The position numbers and the translations under genes were made by a program. Under the pieces are notes generated by a model. That model was not told where the DNA came from. It made no database searches and saw nothing but the letters and a program-made list of their open reading frames with translations. Shown here in pieces: positions 55,823 through 64,000 of a stretch of DNA of 64,000 nucleotides. The DNA is from Paracoccaceae bacterium (GTDB lineage: Bacteria; Pseudomonadota; Alphaproteobacteria; Rhodobacterales; Rhodobacteraceae), in the NCBI GenBank assembly GCA_014762635.1, contig JABURR010000098.1, positions 1 to 64,000 on the forward strand, given 5' to 3'. Every line of letters starts with the position of its first letter. The first letter of the stretch is position 1.

Positions 55823-55922
55823 GATGCCGCGTCACGCGCGCGGATCGTCGATGTATTTACGCCAGTTGTGCGATTCCGCAAAGCCTGAGTTCCGGGACAC
55901 GGAAAAACTCGGGCTCGGGTCC

Positions 55923-56540
55923 CTATGCCGGTTTCCGTGCCACGAAATCGATCAATGCCGAACGGCCCACGTGGCGTGTACCTTCGGACAGGTCCGCCTC
56001 GTAATCCTGCGCCACCAGCACCTCCCACCCCGGGAAGGCCTCGCGCATCAGGTCGAGCGTGTAGAGGTTCTCCAGCTTCCCCGGCCCGCCGGTGCCAAAC
56101 TCGATCTGCTTCGGCCCGTAGCCGTGCAACATTACCACTCCGCCGGGGCGGATCGCGCGGGCGATGCCGCGGAACACCTCGGCCCGGTCATCGGGCGAGA
56201 GGAACTGGAAGAAGATCCCCACCACAGCATCGAAGCCTTGCGCGTCCCAGTCCCATTCCAGGAGGTCGGCTTCGTGAAACTCGACCTCTACTTCCCGCTC
56301 GGCCGCCAGCGCCCGTGCCTTCTCGATGGCGCGGGCGACGTAATCCATCGCAGTGACCTTCACCCCGTGTTCGGCCAGGTAGACCGAGTTCCGCCCCTCG
56401 CCATCGGCCAGCAGCAGGGCGCTTTGCCCCGGTTCGATCCAATGCGCCTCGCGCGCCAGGAAAGCGGCCGGGTCCGTGCCGAAGATATAGCCCTCCTCGG
56501 CGTAGCGGGCTTCCCAGAATCCGTCCTTGCCAAAGCTCAT
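55923..56540 (-). CDS. SAM-dependent methyltransferase (class I)
   Basis: 205 residues. Motif I A-D-G-E-G-R-N-S (44-51) differs from the usual E/D-x-G-x-G-x-G and fits the TehB-like/methyltransferase_25 group; motif IV is V-V-G-I-F-F-Q-F. Substrate unknown. Its ATG overlaps the preceding stop as TGATG, so it is co-translated with the dehydrogenase. Confidence 0.88.
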   Translation of the reverse strand: MSFGKDGFWEARYAEEGYIFGTDPAAFLAREAHWIEPGQSALLLADGEGRNSVYLAEHGVKVTAMDYVARAIEKARALAAEREVEVEFHEADLLEWDWDAQGFDAVVGIFFQFLSPDDRAEVFRGIARAIRPGGVVMLHGYGPKQIEFGTGGPGKLENLYTLDLMREAFPGWEVLVAQDYEADLSEGTRHVGRSALIDFVARKPA

Positions 56541-57502
56541 CAGTTCAACTCCCTGATCGGTGCCCCTGCGGCCCAGGCCGCGATATCCTCGACCGTCTGC
56601 TCGTAGAAGGTGCGGAAGGTCGCTTCGGTCACGTAGCCAAGGTGCGGCACCAGCAGCAGCCGTCCCTCCTCGATCAGGGCAGCATCGCGCAGTGGGTCGT
56701 CCTTGGGCAGCGGCTCCACGTCATAAACGTCGAGACCGGCCATGGCCGTGGGATCGCGGCGCAACCAATCCAGCAGCGCGCCCGTGTCCGCGATTGGCCC
56801 GCGCGAGGTGTTGACGAAGCAATGCCCGGGCTTGGCGGCCGCAAAAGCCTCGGCTCCCACCAGCCCCCTGCTGCGGCCCGACAGGATCAGGTGAACCGTG
56901 GACACGTCCGAGGCCGCCATCAGCGCGGGCAGGCTCTCCATCCGGCGCACGCCCAGTTCGGCGCAGCGCTCTTCGGTCAGGTTCTGGCTCCAGGCCACGA
57001 CCTCCATGCCGAAGGCGCGGCCCAACGCGGCCATCTGCGCCCCGATATTGCCCAGCCCGATCACCCCCAGCGTCAGCCCGGCCAGATCGCGCCCCAGCGT
57101 CGTCTGCCAGCCCACGGGGCCATGCAGGTTCGCCACCTCGGGCATCAGCCGCCGGTTCAGCGCAAGGATCATCAGCGTCGCCAGTTCCGAGGTCGTGGTC
57201 TTGCGCGTCTCGGTCCCGCAAACGGTGATCCCGCGCGCCTTCGCGGCCTTGAGATCGATCGCTGCGTTGCGCGGCCCCGAGGTGACCAGCAGCTTCAGCG
57301 CCGGCAGGTCCGCCATCAGCGCGTCGGTCATCGGCGTGCGTTCACGCATCAGGCAGATCACCTCGAAGGGCTTCAGCCGATCGACCAGCGCCGCGTGATT
57401 GGTGATCGTATCGTTGAAGACCGTGATCTCACCGCCGAGGCTCTCCCAATCGGCAAGACGCAGGGCCGCGCCCGCATAGTCATCCAGAACCGCAATCTTC
57501 AT
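56540..57502 (-). CDS. D-2-hydroxyacid dehydrogenase family protein
   Basis: 320 residues. NAD-binding G-L-G-N-I-G-A-Q near 151-158; catalytic Arg in N-T-S-R-G-P, Glu in V-E-P-L-P and His in P-H-L-G-Y close to 285-290. The lineage is the phosphoglycerate/glycerate dehydrogenase family; the substrate is open. GGAGGG precedes the ATG at 57502. First of a coupled pair with the methyltransferase. Confidence 0.9.
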   Translation of the reverse strand: MKIAVLDDYAGAALRLADWESLGGEITVFNDTITNHAALVDRLKPFEVICLMRERTPMTDALMADLPALKLLVTSGPRNAAIDLKAAKARGITVCGTETRKTTTSELATLMILALNRRLMPEVANLHGPVGWQTTLGRDLAGLTLGVIGLGNIGAQMAALGRAFGMEVVAWSQNLTEERCAELGVRRMESLPALMAASDVSTVHLILSGRSRGLVGAEAFAAAKPGHCFVNTSRGPIADTGALLDWLRRDPTAMAGLDVYDVEPLPKDDPLRDAALIEEGRLLLVPHLGYVTEATFRTFYEQTVEDIAAWAAGAPIRELN

Positions 57503-57636
57503 GCCGAACCCTCCGTTTGCGCCGCACCCTAGCGGGCCGAACCGGAAAGGCAATCATCCGCTCATCGCTGTTGCCTTGGGCGGAACAAATCTTACATGCG
57601 GATCCTGCAACGCAACTCGCAACCGGACCTGCAATC

Positions 57637-58191
57637 ATGGAGCAGTTCATCGCTGACTACGGCCTTGCCGCCCTGTTCCTCGGGGCTGCCGTCGAAGGGG
57701 ACGCCTCGGTCCTGTTCGGGGCCGCGCTGTTGCAGGACGGGCGCTGGACGCTCTGGGCCGTGATCGTCGCCGCCGCGCTGGGCGGCTGGACCTCGGACCT
57801 GGCGATCTATGGCGTGGCACGGCGTCAGAAGGACCGGCGCTGGGTGACAAAGGCGGGCCGCGCCCTGCACGGATCGCGCGCATTGTCGGCCCTGCTGACG
57901 CGCCCGGCGCTTCTGGCCCTCAGCTTCCGGTTTGTCCCCGGTGCGCGCACCGTCGGCCCCGCGACCCTTGCCACCGTCGCGCCGATCCGGCCCGTCCCTT
58001 ACGCAGCCCTCACCGGGATCGCCGCGATCTCCTGGGCTGCTGCGCTGGTCCTGTTCGGAAAGGTGATCGTCGGCCTTCTGGCCCGCGCCGCCGACGGGCT
58101 GGGCGATGGCCTGCCGTTCGCCATCGCCGCGGCCGTCGCCGTCGCGCTTGGCCTGATCGCCCTTCTCTGGCGCCGCCAGTCGCCCGCATAG
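57637..58191 (+). CDS. DedA-family membrane protein
   Basis: 184 residues. E-G-D at 20-22 and F-R-F-V-P-G-A-R near 98-105 are DedA hallmarks; four or five hydrophobic segments. The family flips or transports undecaprenyl-phosphate or other lipids in characterised cases. The start at 57637 lacks a strong ribosome-binding site; an upstream in-frame start at 57517 is less likely. Confidence 0.87.
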   Translation: MEQFIADYGLAALFLGAAVEGDASVLFGAALLQDGRWTLWAVIVAAALGGWTSDLAIYGVARRQKDRRWVTKAGRALHGSRALSALLTRPALLALSFRFVPGARTVGPATLATVAPIRPVPYAALTGIAAISWAAALVLFGKVIVGLLARAADGLGDGLPFAIAAAVAVALGLIALLWRRQSPA

Positions 58192-58273
58192 GCCCCGATC
58201 CCGCAAACCACCGATTGCGTCCGGCCCCGGCTGCTGCCACAATATGCGCCAAACCCTAAGCATGAGCAGCACC

Positions 58274-60232
58274 ATGGCCGACGATTTCTTTTCCGACGGG
58301 GCGTCCTCCGACTATGACGCTTCCTCCATCGAAGCCCTTGAAGCGATGGAAGCGGTCCGGATGCGTCCGGGCATGTATATCGGCGGCACCGATGAGCGGG
58401 CTCTGCACCACATGGTGGCCGAGATCCTGGACAACTCCATGGACGAGGCCGTGGCGGGCCATGCCAGCCGGATCGAGGTGGAACTGCACGCCGACTACTC
58501 CGTCACCATCCGTGACAACGGGCGCGGCGTCCCGGTGGATCCGCATCCCAAGTTCCCCGACAAGTCCGCGCTGGAGGTGATCTTCACCGAGCTTCACGCT
58601 GGCGGCAAATTCTCGGGCAAGGCTTACCAGACCTCCGGCGGCCTGCATGGGGTGGGCGCAACCGTGGTCAACGCGCTCTCCGATCACGTCCGGGTCGAGG
58701 TCGCCCGCAACCGCGAGCTTTTCGCCCAGGAATTCTCGCGCGGGATCCCGCAAGGCCCCGTGCAGAAACTCGGCCCCACCAACAACCGCCGCGGCACCTC
58801 TGTCACCTTCCACCCCGACGCCGAGATTTTCGGCCACCTCAAGTTCAAGCCCGCGCGCCTTTTCAAGATGGCGCGGTCCAAGGCCTATCTCTTCTCAGGG
58901 GTCGAGATCCGCTGGAAAACCGCCATCGACGACGGCGACACCCCGACCGAGGCCAGCTTCCACTTCCCCGGCGGGCTTGCCGATTACCTTACTGAGACCC
59001 TGCAGGGCGCCACCACCTATGCCGACCGCCCCTTCGCCGGAAAGGTCAGCTTCCAGGAGAAATTCGGCGAACCCGGCTCGGTGGAATGGGCGATCAACTG
59101 GACCTCAAGCCGCGACGGCTTCATCCAGTCCTACTGCAACACGGTCCCCACGCCCGAGGGCGGCACCCACGAATCCGGCTTCTGGGCCGCGATCCTGAAA
59201 GGCATCCGCGCCTATGGCGAGCGGGTCTCCAACCGCAAGGCCAAGGAAATCACCCGCGAGGACCTGCTGACCGGCGGCGCGGCGCTGGTCTCGGTCTTCA
59301 TCCGCGACCCGCAATTCGTGGGCCAGACCAAGGACCGCCTTTCCACCGAAAGCGCCGCCAAGATGGTCGAGAACGCGGTGCGCGACCATTTCGACAACTG
59401 GCTTGCCGCCGACACCAAGTCCGCGGGCGCGATCCTCGATTTCCTGGTACTCCGGGCCGAGGAACGCCTCCGCCGCCGGGCCGAGAAGGAAACCCAGCGC
59501 AAATCGGCCACCAAGAAACTGCGCCTGCCCGGCAAGCTGACCGATTGCACCGCCAAGAACCGCGCGGGTACCGAACTGTTCATCGTCGAGGGCGACAGCG
59601 CCGGGGGCTCGGCCAAGGCCGCCCGCAACCGCGAGAACCAGGCGCTGCTGCCGCTCAAGGGCAAGATCCTGAACGTGCTGGGCGCGGCCTCGTCGAAACT
59701 GGGCCAGAACGCCGAGATCCGCGACATCTGCGAGGCGCTTGGCGTCGGCATGGGCACGAAGTTCAACGTCGAGGACCTGCGCTACGACAAGATCATCATC
59801 ATGACCGACGCCGACGTGGACGGCGCCCATATCGCCTCCTTGCTGATGACCTTCTTCTTCACCCAGATGCGGCCCCTGATCGACCAGGGCCACCTCTACC
59901 TGGCCTGCCCGCCGCTCTATCGCCTGACGCAGGGGGCGAAGCGCGTCTACGTCCCCGACGACGTGGAGAAGGACCGCCTCATGGCCAAGGGCCTTGGCGG
60001 CAAGGGCAAGATCGACGTGCAACGCTTCAAGGGCCTGGGCGAGATGGACGCCAAGGACCTGAAGGAAACCACCATGAACCCCGCGACCCGGACCCTGATC
60101 CGCGTCACCATCGACGAGGACGAACCCGGCGAGACCAGCGACCTGGTCGAGCGCCTCATGGGCAAGAAACCCGAACTGCGCTTCCAGTATATCCAGGAGA
60201 ACGCGAGGTTCGTGGAGGAGTTGGATGTTTGA
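58274..60232 (+). CDS. parE: DNA topoisomerase IV subunit B
   Basis: 652 residues; ATPase subunit that works with ParC to decatenate chromosomes. GHKL motif E-I-L-D-N-S has the ATP-Mg Asn54; G-R-G-V-P-V-D and G-L-H-G-V-G follow. The TOPRIM domain has E-G-D-S-A-G-G-S-A and D-A-D-V-D-G-A-H. Length and sequence favour ParE over GyrB. ATGs at 58244 and 58262 are also possible; MADDFFSDG matches the usual family start. The 3' end overlaps the next gene by 8 bases. Confidence 0.93.
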   Translation: MADDFFSDGASSDYDASSIEALEAMEAVRMRPGMYIGGTDERALHHMVAEILDNSMDEAVAGHASRIEVELHADYSVTIRDNGRGVPVDPHPKFPDKSALEVIFTELHAGGKFSGKAYQTSGGLHGVGATVVNALSDHVRVEVARNRELFAQEFSRGIPQGPVQKLGPTNNRRGTSVTFHPDAEIFGHLKFKPARLFKMARSKAYLFSGVEIRWKTAIDDGDTPTEASFHFPGGLADYLTETLQGATTYADRPFAGKVSFQEKFGEPGSVEWAINWTSSRDGFIQSYCNTVPTPEGGTHESGFWAAILKGIRAYGERVSNRKAKEITREDLLTGGAALVSVFIRDPQFVGQTKDRLSTESAAKMVENAVRDHFDNWLAADTKSAGAILDFLVLRAEERLRRRAEKETQRKSATKKLRLPGKLTDCTAKNRAGTELFIVEGDSAGGSAKAARNRENQALLPLKGKILNVLGAASSKLGQNAEIRDICEALGVGMGTKFNVEDLRYDKIIIMTDADVDGAHIASLLMTFFFTQMRPLIDQGHLYLACPPLYRLTQGAKRVYVPDDVEKDRLMAKGLGGKGKIDVQRFKGLGEMDAKDLKETTMNPATRTLIRVTIDEDEPGETSDLVERLMGKKPELRFQYIQENARFVEELDV

Positions 60233-61016
60233 GGGGATTTCAAGGTTTGTAGCCAAACGCGCCCTTCTCAAAGGGTTAAAGCGACGTGCGCCTGGAAGTT
60301 TTGTGTATAGGCCTGAAAATAATTACTATGTTTCAGAAATAATTGAGTCTGGAACTGAAAGAAGAATAATTGTTGAAGATGTATGTGATGGAAAAATCAT
60401 TGGGAGATTATGGAATGGCGATAAATTTGACGATACCACTGAAGCATCTTTGGACGGCATCCGAATTTCTGACGTCAGAATCACAAGATTCTATGGATAC
60501 CTTCGATATGACTATAAAGATGCTCTAGATTTTTGGAAGTATGAGCTGACTGGAATTCCGATATTTCAGTCAGCGAAGGAAAGATTATCGCAATCTATAT
60601 ACAATGTTAGATTTCGCTTCCGAGACGACAGAATTCGCGTTCTGAGAAAGATTGTGTCTCTGCACTTGGAAAGGGCAAGAGCAAATAATGGATTGTTGCA
60701 CGACCCCGATGAATTGAGCGTCGTGTCATTGGCTTCTGAGTTATACGGAAACCGCATTTATACACACCCCAAGAGAGAAGAGTTCTTTGCCCTATTGCGC
60801 CTAACGCTTGATTCTCTTGTGTCCTCAGGAGACTTGGACGGAGACAAGAGGGGATACAAGATCAACGGGAAGGCTCTGGTCACCCTGTCAGAGTATGAAC
60901 AGGAAGAACGCAGGCACAGTGATAGCGTAAAACAGGATAGGAAGCTGTTTTGGATAACCGCAGCAATTGCAGCTGCAACAGCTATGCAGGCATATTCTGC
61001 GTTTTTATTTGGTTAG
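60225..61016 (+). CDS. AT-rich protein with C-terminal membrane helix, function unknown
   Basis: 263 residues. A soluble N-terminal ~235 residues, rich in Arg, Asp and Tyr, precede one membrane helix at the C-terminus (WITAAIAAATAMQAYSAFLF). It begins inside the last codons of parE. GC drops sharply to well under half from 60240 on, a clear sign of acquisition. It could be a tail-anchored defence or stress effector; there is no recognised domain. AGGAG-like sequence (GGAGGAG at the parE end) lies 6-8 bases before the ATG. Confidence 0.75.
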   Translation: MFEGISRFVAKRALLKGLKRRAPGSFVYRPENNYYVSEIIESGTERRIIVEDVCDGKIIGRLWNGDKFDDTTEASLDGIRISDVRITRFYGYLRYDYKDALDFWKYELTGIPIFQSAKERLSQSIYNVRFRFRDDRIRVLRKIVSLHLERARANNGLLHDPDELSVVSLASELYGNRIYTHPKREEFFALLRLTLDSLVSSGDLDGDKRGYKINGKALVTLSEYEQEERRHSDSVKQDRKLFWITAAIAAATAMQAYSAFLFG

Positions 61017-61034
61017 CTTCTGCAGCACGTAAAA

Positions 61035-61213
61035 GGGCAGCGCCCGACCCTGGGTGGGCGCGGCATGACCTCTGGCGAGAGCGATTTATCTCTCCAAGAA
61101 CCTCCAACGCCTGAGCAAACCGAAACGTGGCAAAAGCGCCCTCCCGTCGCCCCGGAGGGGCGCCTGAAAAATCCGGCACGCCTCCGGCGTGACGGGAGGG
61201 TCGGGCGCTGCCC
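61035..61213. repeat. Nested palindromic element with 17-bp inverted ends
   Basis: GGGCAGCGCCCGACCCT (61035-61051) and AGGGTCGGGCGCTGCCC (61197-61213) are perfect inverted repeats. Inside, CCCTCCCGTC (61139-61148) pairs with GACGGGAGGG (61191-61200), and the span between contains GCCCC-GGA-GGGGC. The region between 61060 and 61138 is AT-richer. It may be a miniature transposable element or a structured RNA. Confidence 0.75.
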
Positions 61214-61298
61214 GGGGCTGGTCGCCCCGGGCATTGGGATGAATGGTGCTGGACGCGCGGTGTCCCGGCCGGTCGCCCCGCGCAAGGCTCTCCAAATG

Positions 61299-61322
61299 CC
61301 GTAGGGCGGGCTTCAGCCCGCC
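61299..61322 (-). repeat. REP-type hairpin, copy 3
   Basis: On the minus strand GGCGGGCT-GA-AGCCCGCC followed by CTACGG; perfect stem, reversed relative to copies 1 and 2. Confidence 0.75.
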
Positions 61323-61358
61323 ACCCCCTGCGACCCCCAGAGCCTCCGCTTCGGACCC

Positions 61359-61402
61359 GAAAGTCCGATAAAAGTCCGATAGAATTCCGATGGTTTTCCG
61401 AT
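61359..61402 (-). repeat. Array of four 11-bp units (ATCGGA-N5), copy B
   Basis: On the minus strand units begin at 61402, 61391, 61380 and 61369, all starting ATCGGA. The first unit, ATCGGAAAACC, is identical to the first unit of copy A, and the third equals the second of copy A. Both arrays are preceded by CCCCCGAA six or seven bases upstream. Confidence 0.85.
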
Positions 61403-61437
61403 AGCGGTTTTCGGGGGGCCTCGGGGGGTCTCAGCCC

Positions 61438-61842
61438 CTAGCGCTGCACCGTCTCGAGCCAGGCCACGAGGTCCGCGATGGGCTGGCTGGTCAGGATCGG
61501 CTGGCCGGTTTCGGCCTTGAGCGGCACCCTCTCCGGCCCCTCGAAATAGCGCCCGAACAGCGGCATCTCGCCCCCGTGCGAGAGCAGCGGTTCGCGCCCG
61601 TCGATCCGCCGCACCACCCGCCCCGCCGGGAAGGTTCCGCCATTGCCCTCGGCCAACGCGGTCAGGTCCGGAGGCGTGGTTCTCAGCGCCTGCGCCATCG
61701 GCCCGCCGCCCCCTGCCGCGACCCCATGGCAGACCGCGCAGAAGTCCTGGAAAATCTCTTTTCCTTCAATGGGATCGCCCTCTTGCGCCGGAGCGACGAA
61801 GGGCCAAAACGCCAGCGTCAGAGCGGCGCAAAAGGCCCTCAT
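61438..61842 (-). CDS. Periplasmic cytochrome c
   Basis: 134 residues. Signal peptide (MRAFCAALTLAFWPFVAPAQ), one haem site C-A-V-C-H and an axial Met candidate in G-G-E-M-P-L-F-G. Class I cytochrome. Its ATG overlaps the stop of the preceding cytochrome gene (ATGA), so the two are made together. Redox partners unknown. Confidence 0.88.
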   Translation of the reverse strand: MRAFCAALTLAFWPFVAPAQEGDPIEGKEIFQDFCAVCHGVAAGGGGPMAQALRTTPPDLTALAEGNGGTFPAGRVVRRIDGREPLLSHGGEMPLFGRYFEGPERVPLKAETGQPILTSQPIADLVAWLETVQR

Positions 61843-62231
61843 TCCTGGATGCTTTCGATATAGGCGGCAAGGGCGACCAGCCGTTTCGGCGTGGGGGTCA
61901 TGATGCCGGGATCGGTCTCGGCCACCACCAGGTCGCCCTCCATCACCGGCCAGAATTGGGGCATCGCGCCAGTGTAATGCTGGCCGCGTCCGTAGCCGTC
62001 GATCTGGCCCATCACGTCGGTGAACGGGAAGACCCCGCCATTGCGCGCCGAGATGGTCGTGAGGTCCGAAGGCGCCGCCTCCAGCCCCCCCGCGAGCGGC
62101 CCGTCCCCGCGCCCGGACTCCCCGTGGCAAGATGCGCACATCGCCTGGAAATCCCGCCGCCCCGTCACAACCTCACTCTCCACACACCCCGCCAGCGCCG
62201 CTGTCATGGCCAGTATTGATAGTGTTCTCAT
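61839..62231 (-). CDS. Lipoprotein cytochrome c
   Basis: 130 residues from ATG 62231. The signal ends in a lipobox L-A-G-C, so the protein is probably lipid-anchored. One haem site C-A-S-C-H and a Met ligand candidate in G-A-M-P-Q-F-W. Similar layout to the following cytochrome (P-D-L-T / S-D-L-T, G-G-T-F-P / G-G-V-F-P), consistent with duplication. The frame is open upstream without support. Confidence 0.88.
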   Translation of the reverse strand: MRTLSILAMTAALAGCVESEVVTGRRDFQAMCASCHGESGRGDGPLAGGLEAAPSDLTTISARNGGVFPFTDVMGQIDGYGRGQHYTGAMPQFWPVMEGDLVVAETDPGIMTPTPKRLVALAAYIESIQE

Positions 62232-62440
62232 TCGCGCCTCCCGCCTGTTCCGGGGGCAGTATCGCACCGCCCTACCCCGGCTGCCTTGATATGGGTCAGC
62301 CTATATGGACCGCAGCGCATTGTGCAGCCGGGATTTTTCGAGACCGGCCCGACAAGGGTCGATTTTCTGGACAGACCCGCAAACCAGCGGCTAACCTGAT
62401 CCCAGTGGGGCGCGAAAACCCATAGAAAAGGAACAACGCG

Positions 62441-63013
62441 ATGCGCCTTTTTGTATTTTTTACAGTATTGACCCTGGTCGGCACCTTAGGCGAGCGCAGC
62501 GCGGCCCAGGACACGATCATCTGGAAGGACAACATCCGCGGCTGGGAAATCCGGGTCGACCAGTCGATCGGCAACGCCTGCTTCATGATCTCGGATTACG
62601 AGGACGGCTCGTTCCTGCGGACGCAGTTCAACCCGGACGAGGACAATTTCCAGTTCATCATCGGCAACGATGCGTGGAAATCCATCGAAGCCGAGAAGCT
62701 CTACCCGATGTCGGTGCAGTTCGGGAACCGCGCGCCCTGGACCGGGGACGGCAAGGGCCATTGGTGGGGTGATACGCCCTCGCTTATGCTGAACGTGTCG
62801 TTCGACAAGGGCGCGGCGGACGATTTCATCGACGAGTTCATGAAAATGACCGGGGTGATCGTGGAATACAAAGGCCAGCAGATCGCCAACCTGTCGCTGA
62901 ACGGGACCTATGCGGCGATGCAGGAAGTGATCGCCTGCCAGTCCGCGATGCTGGAAAACAGTAGCAACTCGGATCCGTTCGCGCCGTCATCGGGGAGTGA
63001 CCCGTTCAAATAG
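62441..63013 (+). CDS. Secreted protein of unknown function
   Basis: 190 residues. Signal peptide with cleavage near S-A-A-Q (about residue 22), then a mixed alpha/beta domain with aromatic-rich repeats (GWEIRVDQSIGNACFMISDYEDGS). Two Cys. The C-terminus repeats D-P-F (SDPFAPSSGSDPFK). The upstream gap 62232-62440 shows no gene. No family recognised. Confidence 0.8.
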   Translation: MRLFVFFTVLTLVGTLGERSAAQDTIIWKDNIRGWEIRVDQSIGNACFMISDYEDGSFLRTQFNPDEDNFQFIIGNDAWKSIEAEKLYPMSVQFGNRAPWTGDGKGHWWGDTPSLMLNVSFDKGAADDFIDEFMKMTGVIVEYKGQQIANLSLNGTYAAMQEVIACQSAMLENSSNSDPFAPSSGSDPFK

Positions 63014-63016
63014 GGA

Positions 63017-63700
63017 TCAGCCCTCGACCAGGCGGCCCTCTTCCAGGCGCAGGGTACGGTCCATGCGCTTGGCGAGGTCCAGGTTATGCGTCGCGATCAG
63101 CGCCGACAGCCCGGTTCCGCGCACCAGCGCCATCAGCGCTTCGAACACCCGGTCCGAGGTGGCCGGATCAAGGTTCCCGGTGGGTTCATCCGCCAACAGC
63201 ACCGCCGGTTCATTGGCCAGCGCCCGGCAAAAGGCGACGCGCTGCTGCTCGCCACCCGACAGGGCCGAGGGGCGGTGCTTGGCGCGCTCGGCCACGCCGA
63301 CGCTTTCCAGAAGCTCCTTGGCCCGTTTCTTGGCCTTGCGCCCCGAGATGCCGTTGGCAAGCTGCGGCAGGACGATGTTCTCCATCGCTGTGAACTCGGG
63401 CAGCAGGTGGTGGAACTGGTAGACGAAGCCCACCTGCTGGCGGCGGATATCGGTGCGGCGGCGGTCCGAAAGCCCCATGACCTCGGTCCCGCAGATGGCC
63501 ACATGGCCGGTGTCGGCGGTATCGAGCAGCCCAGCGATATGCAGCAGCGTGGACTTGCCCGCGCCCGAGGGGGCCACCAGCGCCACGACCTCGCCGGGGG
63601 ACAGGCTCAGCGACGCGCCGCGCAGCACGCGCACTTCGCCCGGTTTGCCACGATTGTAGGTCTTCTCGATCCCGTCGAGAACCAGCACCGGATCACTCAT
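63017..63700 (-). CDS. lolD: Lipoprotein-releasing ABC transporter ATP-binding protein
   Basis: 227 residues. Walker [10 protein letters not shown], signature LSGGEQQR, Walker [12 protein letters not shown]. It drives release of outer-membrane lipoproteins to LolA with LolC/E. The first Walker A residue is Ala rather than Gly, common in alphaproteobacteria. Overlaps the end of the permease gene by 8 bases. Confidence 0.93.
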   Translation of the reverse strand: MSDPVLVLDGIEKTYNRGKPGEVRVLRGASLSLSPGEVVALVAPSGAGKSTLLHIAGLLDTADTGHVAICGTEVMGLSDRRRTDIRRQQVGFVYQFHHLLPEFTAMENIVLPQLANGISGRKAKKRAKELLESVGVAERAKHRPSALSGGEQQRVAFCRALANEPAVLLADEPTGNLDPATSDRVFEALMALVRGTGLSALIATHNLDLAKRMDRTLRLEEGRLVEG

Positions 63701-64000
63701 AGCGCAGCGCCTCCACCGGGTTCATCCGCGCGGCGCGGCGGGCAGGAAAGATGGTGACGACGAAGGACAGCCCCAGCGACAGGAAGACAGCCGACAGCAC
63801 ATCGGCCAGTTCCAGTTTCGCGGGCAGGTCATAGAGGCCCCGTATGGAAGGGTCCCAGACCCCGCCGCCCGAGACGAAATTCACCGCTGAGAAGATCGGG
63901 TCGATATAGATGACGAAGGCACAGCCCATGGCGACCCCAAGCGCCGTGCCGAGCACACCGACCGAAGCGCCGCAGATGAAGAAAACCCGCAGGATCGAGC
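63693..64000 (-). CDS. Lipoprotein-releasing system permease (LolC/E), 5' end outside window
   Basis: C-terminal ~102 residues only. FtsX-like membrane helices and the conserved end [17 protein letters not shown] identify a LolC/LolE permease. In Rhodobacterales one fused LolC/E gene precedes lolD. It continues beyond 64000. Confidence 0.9.
   Translation of the reverse strand, partial: SILRVFFICGASVGVLGTALGVAMGCAFVIYIDPIFSAVNFVSGGGVWDPSIRGLYDLPAKLELADVLSAVFLSLGLSFVVTIFPARRAARMNPVEALRYE

Larger units (their letters stand above)
61017..61437. other. Gene-free stretch packed with palindromic repeats
   Basis: 421 bases with no supported gene. From left to right it holds a nested palindromic element (61035-61213), a hairpin-rich spacer, a reversed REP copy (61299-61322) and an 11-bp array (61359-61402). 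GC content is high again, in contrast to the AT-rich gene before it. Confidence 0.7.

Noticed and set aside
59086-60252. 388-codon frame overlapping parE in another frame
   Set aside because: Arg/Gly/Pro-rich shift-frame shadow of ParE.
61017-61437. tRNA or small structured RNA gene in the repeat zone
   Set aside because: No cloverleaf, T-loop consensus or promoter pattern; structure is explained by nested inverted repeats.

Overview
The window is a GC-rich stretch of an alphaproteobacterial chromosome. Gene content and protein style point to the order Rhodobacterales (roseobacter group): creatinase, glcDEF, oxygen-dependent hemF, thyX in the local gene set, DUF1523, DUF1194 and DUF1285 proteins, and a zf-CHCC zinc-finger protein. 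This placement is inference from family knowledge, because no database was searched. I see no rRNA, tRNA, CRISPR array, transposase or phage structural gene.

Layout. 1-3.6 kb: lepA (cut by the left edge), a small secreted protein, a low-molecular-weight phosphotyrosine phosphatase and a sirtuin. 3.6-10.2 kb: a compact six-gene leftward operon of unknown function (coiled-coil protein, novel 375-aa protein, AAA+ ATPase, 452-aa protein, two small membrane proteins). 10.4-16.6 kb: creatinase, SDR, P1-family Ntn hydrolase, secreted protein, kynurenine-formamidase-like hydrolase and an aldehyde dehydrogenase. 16.6-19.4 kb: ECF sigma factor translationally coupled to a membrane-anchored VWA protein. 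19.4-21.7 kb: Hsp20 and two tandem trypsin-like proteases. 21.8-25.8 kb: glycolate oxidase glcD-glcE-glcF with a probable operator. 25.9-32.6 kb: MoxR / DUF58 / BatA-like DUF4159 / glutamine-amidotransferase-like operon with overlapping start and stop codons. 32.7-42.3 kb: mostly housekeeping (crotonase, CDF transporter, rRNA pseudouridine synthase, polA, hemF, ArsC-like reductase, cold-shock protein). 42.4-49.6 kb: an accessory-looking zone with an 11-bp tandem array, REP-type hairpins, an AT-rich membrane gene, thyX, gloA and a freestanding EF-G domain III-V fragment bracketed by a 17-bp direct repeat. 49.7-60.2 kb: MarR regulator, XRE-sdhE pair, aspartate aminotransferase, glycosyltransferase, MATE exporter, methyltransferase, 2-hydroxyacid dehydrogenase, DedA-like protein, parE. 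60.2-61.4 kb: an AT-rich gene overlapping the parE end, then a non-coding zone packed with nested palindromes, a REP copy and a second 11-bp array. 61.4-64 kb: two cytochromes c, a secreted protein, lolD and the end of lolC/E.

The best candidates for something undescribed are: (1) the six-gene AAA+ operon at 3.6-10.2 kb; (2) the EF-G fragment without a GTPase domain at 47.8-48.8 kb; (3) the paired arrays of four 11-bp ATCGGA units at 42.4 and 61.4 kb; and (4) a dispersed hairpin repeat whose tail supplies the ribosome-binding site of the next gene at 12.5 and 24.2 kb.
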